A DNA stretch of 64,000 nucleotides from Channallabes apus (taxonomy: Eukaryota > Chordata > Actinopteri > Siluriformes > Clariidae): NCBI GenBank assembly GCA_030522415.1, contig CM060107.1, forward strand, positions 27,804,571-27,868,570, in the 5' to 3' direction. Shown piece after piece: positions 1-12,506 of the stretch. Both the position numbers and the translations under genes were made by a program. Below the pieces are notes generated by a model, which saw only the letters and a program-made list of their open reading frames with translations, made no database searches and was not told the origin of the DNA. The first letter of the stretch is position 1. Every line of letters starts with the position of its first letter.

Positions 1-639
1 CGATTGTGAAATTTATACTATTAACAGAATTAATAGTATAATTTCAATTAAAGCGCAAAACATTAGAAGACACTACTTGGGGCGTTTTCACATTAGGCGC
101 AATTAATTTGTACGTTGACCTAGAACGATTGCTCCCCCTCCCCACTCACCCTCTGGCCAGCTTTCACATTATTTTTGCTCTCCATTCTCGGGTAAACTTG
201 CATATTTAAAATCTGCAATACTCAAAACTCTTGCATGCCTTCCTATTGTATTGGCGATGGCTATGTAGGTCAGCATGAGATTGGAGGAGACAGACAGAAC
301 TGATGACGTCATGTTCCGTGCCCAAATCCACCTCTTCAAGCTGATTCGGGCACGGTTCCCAAGCCTGAAATGATTGTGTTCTCACTAATCAAAATGAACC
401 AGACTTTGGGGTCAAGTGTTCTTGGAAATGTTCCCGGGACCCTAATGTAAAAACGCTCCTAGTTTTACTTGGGCTTCCTGAAAGATTCCTTCCTTCAAGC
501 TGTTTTAAGATCTACCTAGAGGAGTTGTGGCTGTAGTTCTGTCTCTCACAGCACAATCTCCAAAACCCTATCTAGTATGGTCTCAAAGCATCACATTCCA
601 AAGGGTCTGCCTTTTGGATACCAATGAGAAGCTGCTATA
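1..639. other. Non-coding stretch, no gene recognised
   Basis: No open frame here resembles a known protein. The part from about 320 to 430 (with the phrase GGGCACGGTTCCC) has the feel of decayed repeat DNA, but I could not assign it. The degenerate LINE that follows may begin inside this stretch. Confidence 0.4.
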
Positions 640-1475
640 TCAGTAGATTAGTCCTTAATCTCCTCAACCGTTTAGAGCCACAAGACTCTGTTGCCCATCT
701 TCATGAGTCTTGGGCTTAAATTGAATGGTTTGCTTCTTACCTGGAAATCTGCTCCACTAGGCTCAGAACTTGATACCCCTGCTATGCAGATGACATTCAT
801 CCTCACCTTCTCTCCCACATCATGGATAGAACTTCATCCCAACAAAACTGAACTGATCTTTATCCCAGGTTTATTTTCCATGTTAGGATCTTGTGATTTC
901 TCTGGACAATGCGATGTGGTCGCTGCTCACCTTTGGTCACAGCATGCAATCCTGGATTAACTATGGACAATCAACTTTTCTTCACGCTAATCTAACACAT
1001 TCATGCTTTCTCTTTTATAATGCCAGAAAGATTTGTTGATTTCTATTCTTGTCGTTTTGAGACTTTATTACTGAAACTCACTTCAGGCAGGACTGCCTCT
1101 AAGCGCCTTTCGACCTCTGCAGCCGATTCAAAATGCAGCCGTATTACTCGTTTCTCAACACTCTTAAACTTTCCAACACCACCCAAATGCTACACTCCCA
1201 CCACTGGCTTCCTGTAGCAGCATGTATCAAAATTAAAACACTAATGCTTACTTAACTAGCCAAGCCAACACTCACAAACCGCAAAACAGTTTTCAAATGA
1301 TCCGCACTCCATCCAATCCGCAAGCACTGTTCGACTCCACCTACCATCTCTCGGGGTGCAAGTAAAGCATGCATCAAGACTTTCTGCTCAGGCCTTTAGG
1401 AGGTGGAATTAATTTCCTGTAGATGTTCAGCTGAGTCACTCACAGTCTCCAAAGTATGTCTTAAGATCTACCTTT
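640..1475 (+). mobile_element. Degenerate non-LTR retrotransposon (LINE) reverse-transcriptase remnant
   Basis: Broken frames on the plus strand together follow the order of a LINE reverse transcriptase. A WFASYL-like segment lies near 720-740. The catalytic motif YADD is at 783-794. A segment resembling the thumb, with YNARKI, is near 1017. LQPIQNAA is near 1118, HHWLPVAACIKIKTLML near 1200, and a WW/RWN-like segment with a terminal LRSTF near 1400-1475. Many stops and frameshifts interrupt the frame, so this is a fossil. The motif order is that of vertebrate CR1/L2/Rex-type elements. The exact clade needs alignment. It is a different lineage from the LINE tail at 12.5-13.8 kb. Confidence 0.7.
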
Positions 1476-1784
1476 TCCTAGATTTGCATATTTCATAGTG
1501 ATTATGTTGGGGGGGGCGATCCATGGCAGGGGGGCATTTCAGCATAACACCGGCTTTGCTTTGAATATAGCGTTGACGGAAGGGAAGTAATTGTAACCGT
1601 TTATTGTGCAACTGGCAACCCAGCCTGTTAGTTAAGAGTGCTGTGTTCCGATCGGTAAGTAGTTTCTGAGAAGTAGACTGCACAGGGATCAGGAAGCACA
1701 CTTTTAAGTACACTGCTGCACGGACAGCAGCAATCGGCCCTCCACTGCTCTTCGTGTGATATCCATGTGAAGACCAGCATTTTA

Positions 1785-2130
1785 GCGACCTGAATTTTAT
1801 TACCTGAATTTTAGCGACCTGAATTTTAGCGACTTGAATTTTATTACCTGAATTTTTGCAACCTGGATTTTTTTACCTGAATTTTGTCGACCTGAATTTG
1901 TAAAGTTGAAAAATCTTTTGAAAATATTTTTGAACAGCAATTTATTAACTTGAATATTTTTGCATTGAATTTTAAATGCTTGAATTACATTTTCACTTGA
2001 AATATACAACCACAATAAATTGCAATGCAGAAAAATTCAAACATTTTTATTTCAACACGTTTTTTTTCAGTTCATGTAATTCAACCTGCTATTTTGCTTT
2101 CAGGAATTTTGGCACTATTATACTTCCATA
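1785..2130. repeat. AT-rich element with short tandem units, unclassified
   Basis: The left part, 1785-1905, is a degenerate tandem array of about 14-16 bp units of the type ACCTGAATTTTAGCG. The right part, about 1910-2130, recurs in inverted orientation at 14239-14450. Both copies share the outer end TATGGAAGTATAA (seen as its complement near 2118-2130). This arrangement suggests a non-autonomous DNA transposon, but I cannot name the family. Confidence 0.55.
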
Positions 2131-4244
2131 CATTAGCACATATCTGATTTATTTCCACATATGAAGGAGGCCTGAAACCAATCTCGAAATATCGGAATGC
2201 ATGCGTTTTTTCCCTGTTTACACGGACATAGAACATATGCGATATGTGTCACATATGAGCAAAAAATCAGAATTGGGTCACATTTACCTGATAGTGTAAA
2301 CGAAGCCCTAGTGAACCAATATCAGAATGGATTTATTGACAGAGAGTTCAAAACACTTCTGTATGTCACGCTGAATAAGAGCGTATAACAAATGGCATAA
2401 ATTTAAATATAAAAGTAAATGTTCTTACAGTATACTCTAAATCATGTATTAATAACTAAACATAGTTTAAAAAATAACCATTTTGGTGCATACATTTTAT
2501 CATAAAACTGGTGTCTATTTACTTTTTGGAAACTGTATCTGTGTACTGTGACAGCAATACAATAAGGCCTACTTGCCTAAAGTTAGATTCATGTCCAGAG
2601 TTTATAAGAAAAACTGAGCAAATAAAGTTAAGTCCTTACAGACTCACTGGCTGTCCAGGTACAAAGCTACAAACTGACCTGATGTGGACTTGCTGTGGCA
2701 AGTAAAGATGATATTTCCTGACTGTCAGCTGCACTTCCAGAGACAAAGGCCTGAGAGATACTATACTGTACTACCATAGCAGTATATTTCAGGTCTAGAG
2801 GTGTGTTGATATCCTTACTCCAACTTGCCACTGAAAAGTCAATCTCCGAGGACTAATGTCAGAACAAGTTGGATAAGACATGGACAGACAAGTGAAGACA
2901 GTCCTAATTCCCTAGACTACATCAGTTTCAGCTCCACTAATTTAACAGAAGAAAGTCTGAGCCTTATGTCTCCCTGCATTTTTTAAATCAGCAGTATTTC
3001 TATTTTCATGCTTGTCTTTTTCAGTACGGGTGCATATTTTTGTGTCCATGCTTTCTGCACCAGCGCCAGCAACTCTCTACTTCTGAATGAATTCCATTGA
3101 ACAGGCACAAGGGGAGCAGACTCGTAAAGCCATCACACCGTGTTAAATCAGCTTGATGTTCCAGGACCTCCCTGATGACAATCAGACAGCCATGGCATTA
3201 CTTCAGAGAACCAGATGCCCAGAGAACTCCTCTAAGGTTCAGTCTACCATAGCGCGGGAGAAACTGGCTCACATTAACAGGGTCAAAAACACAACACCTC
3301 AAGCAACACAGAGATGTCCAGAGGTGAAAAAACTAAACAAAAAGATGCGTTCATTAATAAAACATTACCACATTTTCTTGAAATCATTTATTTGTAACGA
3401 AACACATATAAGGAATGTTAAAGGAGAAGTCAAGTGGTAATGAAAACATACTGTAATAGGCCTTCCTGCTCCCTTCCATTTCTGATAAAACATCCTATAA
3501 ACAGTATTTCTACCAAAAAAAGCAAAACATGAGGCACAATATTGGAACAACAAATTTTCAATTTGCCAAAGATACCCGAATGATGTTCTGTGCAATTTTG
3601 AAATTACCCATGAGAAAGTAGAATTTCAGAAAAAAATAAACAGTGACACAACTACCATAACATCACAACTCGCCTTATTCTCATTCTTATTATTCTCACA
3701 AGTTCTTCCTTTCAAATCACGATTGGCAGCATTTTGGGTTCGAATTTATAACCAAAAAACACAACATGGGCAGCTAAAAGCCACACACACAGAGGTCTGA
3801 AGTCAGTCAGAGCACTGGAGAAGTCTCTAGAGCTGAGCAAAGCAGAGCCATCCATCACTGCCCTGCACTGCATCACATGGGTCATTATTGTTAGCTTAGC
3901 CAAAGGAAACTATTTTCCAGTTATAACCCACTGCCAACACAATTTACGGACCTGAACAAAGCCAAGTGGAGCGGAGAACAAAAAAGGGCATTTATTGCTG
4001 CTATGATTACAGTACATCCAAAACACACAAAAGACCCACTGGGTGCTTTTCAGTATGCAGACAGCACTGAGGAAGTATTCTTCAGTGACTAATCATAATG
4101 TCAGGTAATCAGCCATTACTATTTACAAAGTGTCCAGTACAAAAACTATTTTTTACAATCTGAAAGCATTTTAAATAATACAAACTACTGAATAGTAAAT
4201 TTGTATAAAAAGTCATTGGTTTGACCTAAGAAATTACATATATT
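2131..4244. other. Non-coding stretch, no gene recognised
   Basis: About 2.1 kb, probably an intron of the OTUD7-family gene. Several short open frames exist, the longest 95 codons at 3153-3440, but none has splice context or a recognisable domain. No transposon was recognised. Confidence 0.5.
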
Positions 4245-4294
4245 AAAGGGTATCTATTATGCAATAATCATTTTTTGATATGTACGTGAGTCTC

Positions 4295-4330
<36 letters not shown>

Positions 4331-4830
4331 CAACACTCACTCATTCTCTATACAGGGTTCCTGTGTGGGAAGCATGGAGCTTAGACTCAGGAGACTCGGA
4401 GCATAAAGCGGGGGACGCCCTGGTTGGAGTCCAGGCCATCACAGGGCACAAGCACACACACACACACACTTACTAACACACTACAGGAAAATATGAACAC
4501 AAATGGGTCTACTTTGCATGTCCTTGGACTGCGAGGAAACCCGGAGGAAAGTAATGTTTCCCTGCCGCCAAACAGATGCCAACATAGTAGATGAAAAAAG
4601 CGTCTTGAACAATTTTGCCACCTGGTATGACATCATTCCAGACAAGAAAGAGGAAGTAAACAATTTGCATAGCCCCATTTGGTTCCCAAGGTTTCCCACA
4701 GAAAAGTTCTATTCCCTGCATTCTGATTGGCTGGAAAAATCCACTTCCGCAAAGATGCATGGGCGGCAGGAGCTCATTTGCATTTAAACCTACGTACAAC
4801 AAAACAGGGTGTACGCAAATGTAATTCTAC
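4245..4830. repeat. Decayed repeat block, interrupted by a microsatellite and a SINE
   Basis: It opens with AAAGGGTATCTATTATGCAA and resumes after the SINE as a stretch with GATTGGCTGG and GGAGCTCATTTGCATTTAAA. A similar phrase (AGCTCATTTACAT) occurs near 24200. I take this as an old element split by the (GT)15 run at 4297-4326 and the SINE at 4331-4553. The family is unknown. Confidence 0.35.
4331..4553 (-). mobile_element. tRNA-derived SINE, degenerate copy
   Basis: In reverse orientation it keeps landmarks of the family: a TCTATAC tail, CAGGAGACTC, ATCACAGGGCACA, a (CA)n run, TTTGCATGTCCTTGGACTG and GAGGAAACCCGGAGGAAA. It is well diverged, and the tRNA-like head is missing. Confidence 0.7.
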
Positions 4831-5209
4831 CTCTAAAAAAATTAGCTGGCTTGTTTAGCTCAAGCTAAAAGTTTAATGTTTCTGTATACTCTACCAATTC
4901 GCATAATGGAAATTTGCATTTGCACTTCACTTGCGTTTCATCATGTTCAGGCTATCATTTGAGGTTTAAACCACTGTTCAAGCTTAATCATATAATTAAT
5001 AACAGGAGCAAGCCAGATTATCTATTCATAATTAATTATCATTGATAATAAACAATTCACATTAGGTTTACTTGACTCATTTCAGTCATTAATGAATTCA
5101 TCTAAATCATTTTATCATTACACTCTAGTCTGTGAGATCGCAAACTGAAATAATAAAATAACCCAATCAATTATTAATTTAAAAACCACAATTAAAAAAA
5201 AACTCTTAC

Positions 5210-5364
5210 CCTCCAGCAGGTCACGTGCCAGACCAGGTTCAGCCCCAGTGGACCGAACAAAGTCTGACAGGACCGCGTCCATGTCCAGAGTCATGTGATC
5301 ATGTGGCTGCGCTGTCCAGCCTGAAGCAGTGGCCTTTGTGGTAGCCAGAGCTTCACGCTCTCAT
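5210..5364 (-). CDS. otud7a/otud7b: First coding exon of an OTUD7-family (Cezanne) OTU deubiquitinase
   Basis: Read on the minus strand, the exon follows a pyrimidine tract ending CCCGTAG (acceptor AG at 5366-5365). It ends at 5210 before the donor GGTAAGAG, giving a phase-1 junction. Coding starts at the ATG at 5294-5292, and 28 codons follow: [15 protein letters not shown], then [13 protein letters not shown] and the first base of a Gly codon. This matches, from memory of the family, the invariant N-terminus of OTUD7A and OTUD7B, which leads the UBA-like ubiquitin-binding region; the OTU cysteine-protease and A20-type zinc finger lie further on. An in-frame TGA sits just inside the exon (5363-5361), so this ATG is the first usable start and upstream exons must be untranslated. 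This exon is near-identical in both paralogues, so A versus B is undecided. The remaining exons fall left of position 1. Confidence 0.9.
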
Positions 5365-5600
5365 CTACGGGTTACAGAGAGAAAGAGAGACACAAAAGAT
5401 ATATCTTATTTCATGAAAATAAAGTTATTGTCACTTTACTTTTTCATGCGCTGGAGACAGGTTAATTATAGCCCTCGAATCTCTGATGTGTCTGAAAAAT
5501 ATTTTGGAAGTGATATAAGATGTGACAGTAGCCCTCAGATGACCAAAGCCATAGCAAGGTAGGTAGGAGATAGAGAATGTCAAGCACTCCTCCTCACAAT

Positions 5601-5611
5601 CCCTCTCTCTT

Positions 5612-5679
<68 letters not shown>

Positions 5680-5683
5680 ACAC
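5601..5683. repeat. Compound (CT)n(CA)n microsatellite
   Basis: A short CT-rich run is followed by about 32 CA units, with one TACA interruption near 5675. Confidence 0.95.
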
Positions 5684-5817
5684 CCCTGCCAGTATGCCAA
5701 TGTGAATGAGTCAGAATACTAGGCAGCAGCATGCAGGGTGATGTGATGTTCCAGTCTGTGCTCCCAGTTTAGCTGCAGACAGTACTTTCTGATTATCACT
5801 CCCTTCGCTAACAATCC

Positions 5818-5821
<4 letters not shown>

Positions 5822-5867
<46 letters not shown>
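5822..5867. repeat. (TG)23 microsatellite
   Basis: An uninterrupted TG run. It lies about 140 bp after a CA run, so the two form complementary arms that could pair. Confidence 0.95.
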
Positions 5868-5868
<1 letters not shown>

Positions 5869-6001
5869 CATCCTGCAGCAGCCCACTCTGTGTTTGTTCT
5901 TGATGAAATGCCATGCTGTTCGGTTCTGAAGAGGTCAGAACTGCCCAAACCGAGCCTTCCTGAGCACAGGGGCAATGCCTACGGCTGTGCTACAATAACA
6001 G

Positions 6002-6060
6002 AAGCCTTTGTCTGTATGTGTTTGTGTGTGTGTATGCATGTGTGTATGTGTGTGTGTGCA
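6002..6060. repeat. Imperfect TG-rich repeat
   Basis: TG units broken by TATG and GCATG steps. Confidence 0.8.
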
Positions 6061-6166
6061 TGAGCCAGCTGGCTGCCCTGCCTTCACTTATGGAGCGTGA
6101 CATAAGAATGAGAGGAATGTGAGACACACTGCCCAGTGCCCACAGAGATGAAACAGAGCCATAAAG

Positions 6167-6168
<2 letters not shown>

Positions 6169-6225
<57 letters not shown>
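6169..6225. repeat. (CA)28 microsatellite
   Basis: A perfect CA run, the fourth CA/TG tract within 650 bp. Confidence 0.95.
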
Positions 6226-6228
<3 letters not shown>

Positions 6229-6589
6229 TCACTGTATCAGGTAAATTGAGCATATAGGTAGGATATAGCATATGGAGTATAGGGACACTAATTAACTAAC
6301 TATACATCTTTTAAAATTAACTAAACCACATGTTCATCAAACCTCCTCTTAAATGGCAATCAATGAACAACAACAACAACATCTATTTGCAGTTTGGTGA
6401 TGATTTTCAGAACAACCCAGAGAATAATACAGGAGTCTGTGCCACACTGGTACAGTGCAGCATTGTTAGGTGTTTTAAATACTGCTACAAAACACCCAAA
6501 AGCAGTCCTGTGGTCAAAACAGGACAGTGATCAAAGTCAACCTCCACAAGTTTTCTTGATACACTTACATGATAAACAAATTTATGTAC

Positions 6590-6835
6590 AGTAAAAGTTT
6601 GGACACTATTTTAAATTCTTCTGAACAATACTAGAGATTCCCAAGCCATGAACTAACACATATGGCATTGGGTTACCTCTGCTGCAGAGGAGAAGTTCAT
6701 ATTAGAGTTACCAGCCTCAAAAATCACCAATTAACAATCAGCACCTCAGATTAGAGCCGCTATGAAGGCTTTACAGAGCAGAAAAAGTAGCAGATACATC
6801 TCAATATCAACTGTCCTAAGGAGATTATTGTACAT
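6590..6835 (+). mobile_element. Tc1-like transposon remnant
   Basis: It opens with an inverted-repeat-like phrase (CAGTAAAAGTTTGGACAC). It continues into a decayed transposase N-terminal region whose DNA includes CTCTGCTGCAGAGGAGAAGT, AGAGTTACCAGCCTCA and ATCTCAATATCAACTGT. As I recall, these are hallmarks of one common fish Tc1 family. The region in between is deleted, and no frame remains open. Confidence 0.65.
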
Positions 6836-7436
6836 TTTGTATGCCTTCAGCATTGATCACATGATAAGTGGATGTCTCACATGACAGCGTCACTGTGGTG
6901 TTACCCTAAGTGGAAAAACTCTCGGCACATCCACAAATACACCCTTATGAGGGCTCGGCTCCCTGTGCTTTCGCGCTCTGACTGTACAAGTACCCTCTTG
7001 GTTGGCATGTATAATAATTGTATTTTATAATTGCCTTTACAAAGCTCAAGAAGCAAAGACGCTTGTCTACAATAGTGTCAGGAGAGAAGAAAGACCAAGA
7101 GGCTCAGAGGAACTGTCTGCATCATGAATTAATTTATTGGTCATAGTTATAGTTTTGAAACTCTTACTTTCCTTAGAGCATCAGAAGGTTCTGCTTATGC
7201 TCTTCCGTAAGTTGTTTCGGCACCAGATACACCCTCAGACCACAAAAAACTAATCGCTGCATGCTCCTCTTCTTTTGTTCAAATTACAAGTGGAGCATCC
7301 ATTTTTGCTTGCACCGCTGTTACAAATGACGTGATGTAACACTTTCACACCTGCACCGCAGAGACAGTTTTAATACAGTATAATTTTTTTACCCACACTA
7401 TCTTTTTACCCAAATATACTGGTAAACTGACTGAAG

Positions 7437-7438
<2 letters not shown>

Positions 7439-7504
<66 letters not shown>
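7439..7504. repeat. (GT)33 microsatellite
   Basis: A perfect GT run of about 66 bp. Confidence 0.95.
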
Positions 7505-7505
<1 letters not shown>

Positions 7506-10159
7506 TTTAGGTACTGTATGTGCGTATTCAGTATAGTTGGTGTCACAAAATGATACAGAACATCTGAAATGGCCTTTAAAAATTAGATATTTCAAATTAG
7601 GTCTGTTGATGGGGATATGTTTTCATTCTAACCATCATTGAAGATTAATGTTTGTGTGATATCCATGTGAAGTGATGCCGAAGAGAGGACAATGCAGTCA
7701 GTGGAGCATGAACAGATCTTTATGCTGCCTTAAGGCACGGTACCCACTAGGGTAATATTTCTTTCTTTTTTTTTTTTTTTCAGTTCCCTGTAATCCGAAT
7801 ATTACTTGGCAAGGTGTTTGGTACAACCTTCAAAATACTGGGTAATCATATTGGCTAAAAGGATAGAAAGTACCTCAACATCCTAAACAACCATATCATA
7901 ACTGGATATTAAATGGTGGTGGTACGTGTGTGGGATAAACACCAACGAAAGTGTCCTTTTTTTAAAATAAATGACAGTGATTGACAATTTCTCATGTAAT
8001 AACAAGAAAATCCCACCATAACTGCAGAAACAATGCACAATATAGAAACACATGTACTGTATTATATCAATTGTAAGCTCATACCAAGGCTGTAAACTCC
8101 ATGTACTGTACCTCACATGATATCTAGCCTCTTCATTACTACAGTACAATTCACAATTCACTACAATATCCACTTTTAAGTATCTTCTATAGCTTATACA
8201 ATTCAAAGGATGTAAAACCGTAGTTTCCCAGATCCCAGACCATCACAGTGAATTCTGTGAATTATGTCATGTACAATGTATAGGTGGAAATGATACGTAA
8301 ATTACCTGTTTGCCTACACTATTGATTTGAAGTCAGATATTTCTTTTAGTTACTCTAATAAACTATAACTGATATAAATATATATACTCTAATGAATTAT
8401 AACTAAAAGTTGGTAGGAATTATAATTTAATGGCATTAAATTGCATAAATGGCTAGGATTAGAAACAAAACATTTATTTACTTGATCTAATCAGAGTCAA
8501 CACTGGCTGTGAGTAGACTATAAGATTATGAACAACAATAGGGTAACATCAGGAAAAGAGTAATAAAATGTGCATATGTATGTGTGATTGGGGTGTGGTT
8601 GAGGGGTTGAGGGTTCTTTTTTTGTCCCTAGAGCACTGTACACAACATAATGCACAATGCTATACATAGGACATTAAACGTATTCATTATGTGTTCCATA
8701 TGATTAGAGCCAGTTTAATAAAGCAGCTGTGTTTATGTGACACGATTAGACTAGATACAAAATAATGCTAGATCAAAAGAAAAAGCATATACAGAGTTAA
8801 ATATTATGTCAAATAAACACAGCCGCTTTATCAAATCCCTTCTTGTAGAAAATAAATTCTCAGATTTGTCCTTTTAAAGGCAAATATTAGGTGTCTAACA
8901 TCTATGTTCATTCCTAATCCATTCTTCCTTGTACAAACAGAGCTTATAAAATAACACTTCTGTTTATAGATCAAAATCAGAGGACTCAAGTTTCAAGCTT
9001 CACTCTCCACAAAAAGCAACCTCCTACAAGACGATGTTGTACATGGAAAAATAATATATGGATCGCTTGCTCAAAATGATATTTCTTCTCCCTATCCTAT
9101 ACATTATTAATCAGACAGTGCTACACTTTAGATGGAGATTAGTTGACCCAGTTACTGCAATTGCAACTCCATTTGCATTGTTTTGTATGTACAATGGCAT
9201 GTAAGCAAATGAGTTCAGAAAAGCACTCAAGCTATTAAGTAAAAGGTTCTGGCGAAGCCCATGCTTAAACTGCTGGTATAAACTCTGGGGTTAATGTTGA
9301 CATAAAACATTTCTGAAGTGAAACAGGATTTAGTCGACCCTCTCGTTGTCTATGTTTCGCATCAGCAATGTCAAGTGATTCACTCAGTGGCACCATGTTG
9401 AAATTCTGGGACAATAGATAGGGCAAAAAAATTTCCACCAATAAACCTACAAGCCACAAACAGGTTAGGAACTATTTAATATTTCTAACAGGATTATTGT
9501 ATGTAAAGTAATGATAGGAAAATCCCCTGGATTCAGTCTTTTACTGGACTATGGTGTGTACCATGGAACCAAGTGCTTGGAAAGAATATGTGATGATTTT
9601 TTTTTTCTTTTTTCTTTTTCTATAATAAAACATATGGTTTTTATTGTAGTTATGGAGCACAGCTGAGCTCAGGAAGCCATAACGTTCAAAATATGCTATA
9701 AAAGTACATAAACAAGAGTCGCTTTGTGGATTTAAATAAGCTAATACTTAAAAGCCTTTGACTGGATAATTACTGCAAAGATTAATATGTTTTAGCTGGC
9801 AACAATTCTTTTAACCCTAATAGAAAGTGCAGATTGTCCATATTCCAAGATGATGGGGGCATCAGGGTGAGAAGAGAGGTGCATCAGGCACATGTATTTG
9901 TGTAATGATATAAACTCCTGACTGTCCTAAAGCACAAATTATATTTATGAGTTATTTTTATTTATTATTGTTATCATTTTATTTATGTTCAATTGCTTTT
10001 ATGTTATTCACTTTAATGGTTCTAAAATAAGAAAATGTTTTTGTGTGCAATAATTGTTTTAGTTGAAAAAAAAAAACGAGAAGCATGTGAGAGAACTGTG
10101 ATCTCAATTCCCAAGATGATAAATCATGATTCACATTTTAGCAGAAATCGTGCAGCTCT

Positions 10160-10442
10160 AGGTCTGGGGTTGCTTCAGTTGGTCAGGTTTAGGCTCAGCA
10201 ACATTACATGAAAATGAAGTCGGCTGATGACCTAAATGTAATAAATGACCAGTTTATCACATCTGTGGAGTTTTTCTTACCGGATGGCAAGGGAATATTC
10301 TCAAATTATGAATGGCTGGTTCTGGGATCATTAAGAATCATTTTCACACATGAAGTTACTAACATGTGACCACTGGAAGTCTTTGGGATGTGCTGAAAAA
10401 GACATTACTTAGTGCTTTATCAGTATAAGATCTTGGCCAAAA
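10160..10442 (+). mobile_element. Tc1-like transposase remnant
   Basis: DNA segments match the second half of a Tc1 transposase gene in order: GGGGTTGCTTCAGTTGGTCA, GGCTCAGCAACATTA, a segment for a PSMEFFF-like stretch (TCTGTGGAGTTTTTCTTACC) and TTTGGGATGTGCTG. Stops and deletions abound. The remnant at 49.1-49.5 kb, on the other strand, looks like the same family. Confidence 0.6.
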
Positions 10443-10802
10443 AACAAACGTACAAGTACGGTACAATAATAATAAAATAGGAGTTGGCAGGCCAACCACT
10501 TATGGCAAAAACCTAATTCCCAGTTAAATCCAGTTCATCTTTAGGATGTACCACTTATGAAAGGCACTGTATATAAATATTTACATTCAAATTCAAATGT
10601 GCATGTATATATTAATTATAATTGTATTTAATTATATTTCAAATGTACATGTATATATTAAATACATTTCTATTTACACCATACTATTATTCAAAATATT
10701 ATATGTCTGGTGATACAGGCTTATACTGTAGTCTTACTTTTTGTTTGTTTTTAGTGCAACGTCTTCAGCCACCTCACCACCATGGTTTGATCCAGAAGCT
10801 GT

Positions 10803-10803
<1 letters not shown>

Positions 10804-10865
<62 letters not shown>

Positions 10866-10896
10866 TCACTCACTCACTCACTCACTCACTCACTTA

Positions 10897-10973
<77 letters not shown>

Positions 10974-11056
10974 ACACACACACACAAACACACACTCACA
11001 CAAACACACTCACACACACACACACACTCACACACTCACACACACTCACACACACT
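10804..11056. repeat. Large compound (CA)n-(CACT)n-(CA)n microsatellite
   Basis: Roughly 250 bp: CA units, then about eight CTCA/CACT units (10861-10892), then CA units, ending in a degenerate mixture of CACA, CAAA and CTCA. The long frames read through it (His-Thr and Ser-Leu-Thr strings) are repeat artefacts. Confidence 0.95.
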
Positions 11057-12506
11057 CTTCTTCTTTAATCCATGTTTTCTAAGAAAGGGTAGCCTTCAGG
11101 AAACAGTCAGACCTAAACAAAGAGAAAGAAAAACAGGAAAAGTATAAGTGAACGTAAAAATGTATTTAAAAAATCCCCTATGCTCCGTTGCATATCAATC
11201 ATTGTAACGGTTTATAATTACTGAATGCCTACATCCCTTAAACAAGAGCAACCTAATACCCTCTGACCTGCTGCACACAGAACAAGCGTGTGAGCTGAAA
11301 TGTACCCATATAAAGACAACCGCTACAGAAACCCCAGACCATCTGCACCCAGAGGCTTCTTCCAGTAAGCCGTATACTGCCCCTTGATATTCCTTTATTC
11401 GTCCCACAGTGGGGAGATTTCTTCATATAACCATATTGTTTACTGTAGAATTAAAGCTACAGCTAAATATTACCTTTGCAGGGTCACTAATAAATCTAAA
11501 CAAAGTGATACTGAAGACTGACGTACACCAGTATTTAGCTCCAGGAAATGACAAACATAAGCATGCAGGTAGAGTGATGAACCAGGGTCAGGTCGTTGGC
11601 TATTATTGACATTTTACTTACTAACTTTAGACCTATTACGCATTTAAAGCACTTCTCTTCTATCTGTGTATCATTTGAGGGACGTTCAAGACTTTTTAAT
11701 GTGCAGAATAACAAAACTTATTTATGAGAGTAAAAACGCCCTTTAGTTCTCTATATAAACCCCTGCTACACTAATGCACTTATGCACTTAAGGTAGAAAG
11801 ATTTCTCAATACATTAGAGGCACGATCAGACTGCCTGCCTCATGTCTAAAATGCTGGCCTCCCAAGAGCTCCTTTAATGGCCCAAACATGTGGAAATGGC
11901 TTGGAATAAGGTCAGGACTGAATAGAGATGTGGCAATAACTCACGGCCAAGTTCCTATAAGGGGCAAGTGGTGTTCATGGAGTATTGTATGTACACTACC
12001 CACTGACAGATGTGTCTCTTCTGAAAAATCCATTGATCCTGTGAACATTGATCGCTGAATGTTCACAGGAACAACTGCCATGAGCTCTGAGCCACATGAA
12101 CACCCCTTATTCCCTTACTAAAGGGAATTCTTATTAGGAAGGGAAATATTACATTTCCATGTATGTACAAATGGTGCAGCATCTGAATGGACCTATGACA
12201 AATTTTGGTTGTTTTAACTCAGTATACCAGGCCAAAAAAATCACAATCTCGATTCCTACATAGTAGGAAAAGTGTAGGAACTAATTACTAAATGACTTAG
12301 ACATTCACTTGCATGTATTTCCCTGATGCTATATCAGTCACACTCATTGGTCACACTCACATAGTGTAAAACAAAGTACTATTAATTCAACAATCAGGCC
12401 AGAGATTAGTGAATGACTCAGTCATACAACCAGGTCACTTCTCTCATCTTTCACCTTATTTACGGCGTTCCGCTGTCACTTTTGACATTTCGCTGATGAC
12501 ACTACC

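Noticed and set aside
1..5209. Second coding exon of the OTUD7-family gene (KNWD... part)
   Set aside because: I searched the minus strand for the expected continuation and found no matching frame with an acceptor. It must lie left of the window.
10622..11082. Long open frames of His-Thr and Ser-Leu-Thr repeats
   Set aside because: They are translations of the CA/CACT microsatellite, with no gene context.
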